This document shows positions 5,322 to 6,679 of a stretch of 6,679 nt of DNA, in pieces. The notes under the pieces are model-generated. The model worked only from the letters and a program-made list of their open reading frames with translations, was not told the origin of the DNA and ran no database searches. The position numbers were made by a program, and so were the translations under genes. The DNA is taken from assembly GCA_003133425.1 (NCBI GenBank), contig PKXI01000387.1, forward strand, positions 13,228 to 19,906, read 5' to 3'. How positions within the stretch are numbered: the first letter of the stretch is position 1; every line of letters begins with the position of its first letter. Source of the DNA: Acidobacteriaceae bacterium (GTDB lineage Bacteria; Acidobacteriota; Terriglobia; Terriglobales; Acidobacteriaceae).

Positions 5322-6422
5322 CTATTCTTTATCGGGATTGGGAAGGATGATATCCCGAATGATCCCGTCCATCTCCGCACAGGCTCCGATAAAACCCCGC
5401 AAAGTCCTGCGTGTTGACCCGAAGGTATCGAACTCCTCGTGGGACAGGCCGTTCTCAGTGTAGGCGCGCTCGAAGTCAGGAAACTTACTCAGAAGCGTGT
5501 CGACAATCCTTGCATCGACCGGCGTATCGATCCTGGGAATCACTTCGATATCGCTGGCGTTGTAGCGTCGCTGCCAGGCACAAGGCGGAGAGATCACAAC
5601 GTCGCCGCCGATGAATTCGCTCCAGTGCATGTGATTCCGAAATGCCGCAGAAAGAAGCCGCAGCCGATAGCCACGCTCGCGGTAAATCCTGTACGCCTTC
5701 TTGAAGACTGCGACCCCAGCCCACTCGAGGTAGCCGGGATCGACGGAAAGGTTCTTCTTGTCCAACAAAACCTTGAGCCAGTCGTCGAGCCGTCCCACCA
5801 TGATGGTGCACACCGGACCCATCGTTGAGATATCAAGCCCCTCAGCTTCCCTGCGCTTCAGGCCCCGCTCCACCGCCTCTGCAACTGCAATGGCCTGCGG
5901 CAGCGTAAAGCTGACAGTCGCGTTGATGCTGATGCCGCGGTAGGTGGCTTCCTCCATTGCGACAATTCCCGCACGCGTGGCCGCGATCTTGACGATCATG
6001 TTCGCAGCCAGTTTGCTGAACCGAACGGCCTGAGTCAACATCGCATCGGAGTTGCGATAGTTCCTGGGATCAGTCTGGATTGAGAGGCGCCCATTGCGAC
6101 CCTTTTCCCGATCAAAGATCGGCTTAAGCAGTTTGGCCGCGTTCGCGGACATTTCTTCCACAATCATCCACGCGATTTCATCTTCTGTTGCCTTCGGGAA
6201 GCTTTCCGCAAGCTCCTGTATGCGGACTTTCCAAGTCGCCATTTCCTGCTTGAGCACGGATACGGCGATCGAGGGGTTGCAGGTGGCGCCCACAGCCCCG
6301 TGTTCAATCGAGTAAGTGAGCTCTTCGATGGCGGCCGAATCGTTCCACAGGCACGTGGGCGTGGTCTCCGTCATTTGAAAGAGTGGGCTCTTGTATTGGA
6401 CATGCGACTCAGTTTGGGCCAT
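5322..6422 (-). CDS. Transaldolase-superfamily protein with aldolase-like active site
   Basis: Transaldolases move a dihydroxyacetone unit between sugar phosphates through a Schiff-base lysine; the related fructose-6-phosphate aldolase (FSA) uses free dihydroxyacetone. In this 366-aa protein I see Asp28 in NDSAAIEE, Asn49 in GATCNPS, the Schiff-base lysine Lys145 in NMIVKIAAT, Asn167/Thr169 in GISINATVSF, and phosphate-binding candidates Arg211 (VGRLDDW) and Arg262 (AAFRN). Compared with E. coli TalB, catalytic Glu96 is Gln116 (GRLSIQTDP), Phe178 is Met208 and Ser226 is Ala260. FSA also has Gln at the Glu96 position. The protein is longer than TalB (317 aa), with a C-terminal tail of about 70 residues after the barrel. 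The ATG has a GGAGGAA ribosome site at 6425-6431. Family assignment is firm; true transaldolase activity is uncertain. It is convergent with glpP and so not in the glp operon. Confidence 0.86.
   Translation of the reverse strand: MAQTESHVQYKSPLFQMTETTPTCLWNDSAAIEELTYSIEHGAVGATCNPSIAVSVLKQEMATWKVRIQELAESFPKATEDEIAWMIVEEMSANAAKLLKPIFDREKGRNGRLSIQTDPRNYRNSDAMLTQAVRFSKLAANMIVKIAATRAGIVAMEEATYRGISINATVSFTLPQAIAVAEAVERGLKRREAEGLDISTMGPVCTIMVGRLDDWLKVLLDKKNLSVDPGYLEWAGVAVFKKAYRIYRERGYRLRLLSAAFRNHMHWSEFIGGDVVISPPCAWQRRYNASDIEVIPRIDTPVDARIVDTLLSKFPDFERAYTENGLSHEEFDTFGSTRRTLRGFIGACAEMDGIIRDIILPNPDKE
5332..5358. repeat. 7-bp inverted repeat at the glpP/transaldolase convergent junction
   Basis: TCGGGAT (5332-5338) and ATCCCGA (5352-5358) are perfect complements separated by 13 bp. 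They lie in the last codons of the transaldolase-like gene and just after the glpP stop. It could be a weak terminator for glpP transcripts, but the loop is long and no T-run follows. With only 7 bp between the stop codons there is no room for separate terminators outside the coding regions. Confidence 0.3.
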
Positions 6423-6455
6423 GCTTCCTCCAGGAATGCAAACGTGTGCAAAAAA

Positions 6456-6484
6456 ACCCTAACACCACCAGAAAGCGCGGTCAA
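6456..6484 (-). promoter_or_regulatory. Promoter candidate for the transaldolase-like gene
   Basis: On the minus strand TTGACC (6484-6479, 5 of 6 to the -35 consensus) is followed after exactly 17 bp by TAGGGT (6461-6456, 3 of 6 to the -10 consensus) and then a T-run. Transcription would begin near 6449, giving a short leader with the GGAGG ribosome site. The -35 and spacing are good, the -10 is poor. Confidence 0.45.
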
Positions 6485-6679
6485 GAGAACCAATAACGAA
6501 GGCACCGGTGAAGTCCGCGCTGAAACACGCGGATGAGCTGGCCGAAAACTTGGGACATTTGCTTGAATCGGCAACTCTGCTTTTGTAAAGAAAACCGGTG
6601 GCGTCCAGCAATCCCGTCAACTATGTCTTAGCCTTTTGCGGTTCAAGGGCGTTGATCCTAGAGCCTGTTATTAACTTTG
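6485..6679. other. Upstream region without a visible gene
   Basis: I see no credible coding region here. It contains a perfect 8-bp palindrome CACCGGTG (6503-6510). It also has a 6-bp inverted repeat, TCCGCG (6514-6519) with CGCGGA (6528-6533), around an 8-bp centre and about 30 bp upstream of the -35 box of the transaldolase-like gene. Either could be a regulator site, but there is no direct support. AT-richer sequence near 6660-6679 may belong to another intergenic or promoter region beyond the window. Confidence 0.35.

Overview
The window holds five complete genes that form a glycerol-3-phosphate (G3P) catabolic locus, plus a long and highly structured regulatory gap. On the minus strand, glpA, glpB and glpC (4004 down to 58) encode the three subunits of an anaerobic-type G3P dehydrogenase. 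They are in the classical A-B-C order with overlapping ends, so they form one translationally coupled operon. On the plus strand, diverging from glpA, is glpP (4736-5314), a G3P-responsive transcription antiterminator. Converging on glpP with only 7 bp between stop codons is a transaldolase-superfamily enzyme on the minus strand (6422-5322).

Layout: 1-57 is the tail after glpC, with no gene visible. 58-4004 is glpCBA, tightly packed. 4005-4735 is a gap of about 730 bp between glpA and glpP with no credible gene. It contains a good sigma70-type promoter for glpABC (a perfect TTGACA on the minus strand) and therefore a predicted leader RNA of about 500 nt. That leader contains a self-complementary element of about 118 bp and several smaller hairpins. 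4736-5314 is glpP, 5322-6422 is the transaldolase-like gene, and 6423-6679 is its upstream region with a promoter candidate and no gene.

Working model: GlpABC oxidises G3P to dihydroxyacetone phosphate and passes electrons through flavin and Fe-S centres towards the quinone pool. GlpP, sensing G3P, would act on the long glpABC leader to permit readthrough. GlpP is best known from Firmicutes, where it controls glpD and glpFK, whereas glpABC is best known from enterobacteria, where the repressor GlpR controls it. The pairing seen here is a mixed arrangement. The transaldolase-like protein keeps the Schiff-base lysine. However, it has Gln where transaldolase B has its catalytic Glu, a feature shared with fructose-6-phosphate aldolase. 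It may link the triose pool made by GlpABC to sugar phosphates.

Organism: a free-living bacterium of moderately high GC with good Shine-Dalgarno sites and long antisense shadow frames. The mix of genes and the REP-like hairpins in the gap suggest Acidobacteriota, but this is an impression rather than a demonstration. I see no rRNA, tRNA, CRISPR array, transposase or prophage gene.
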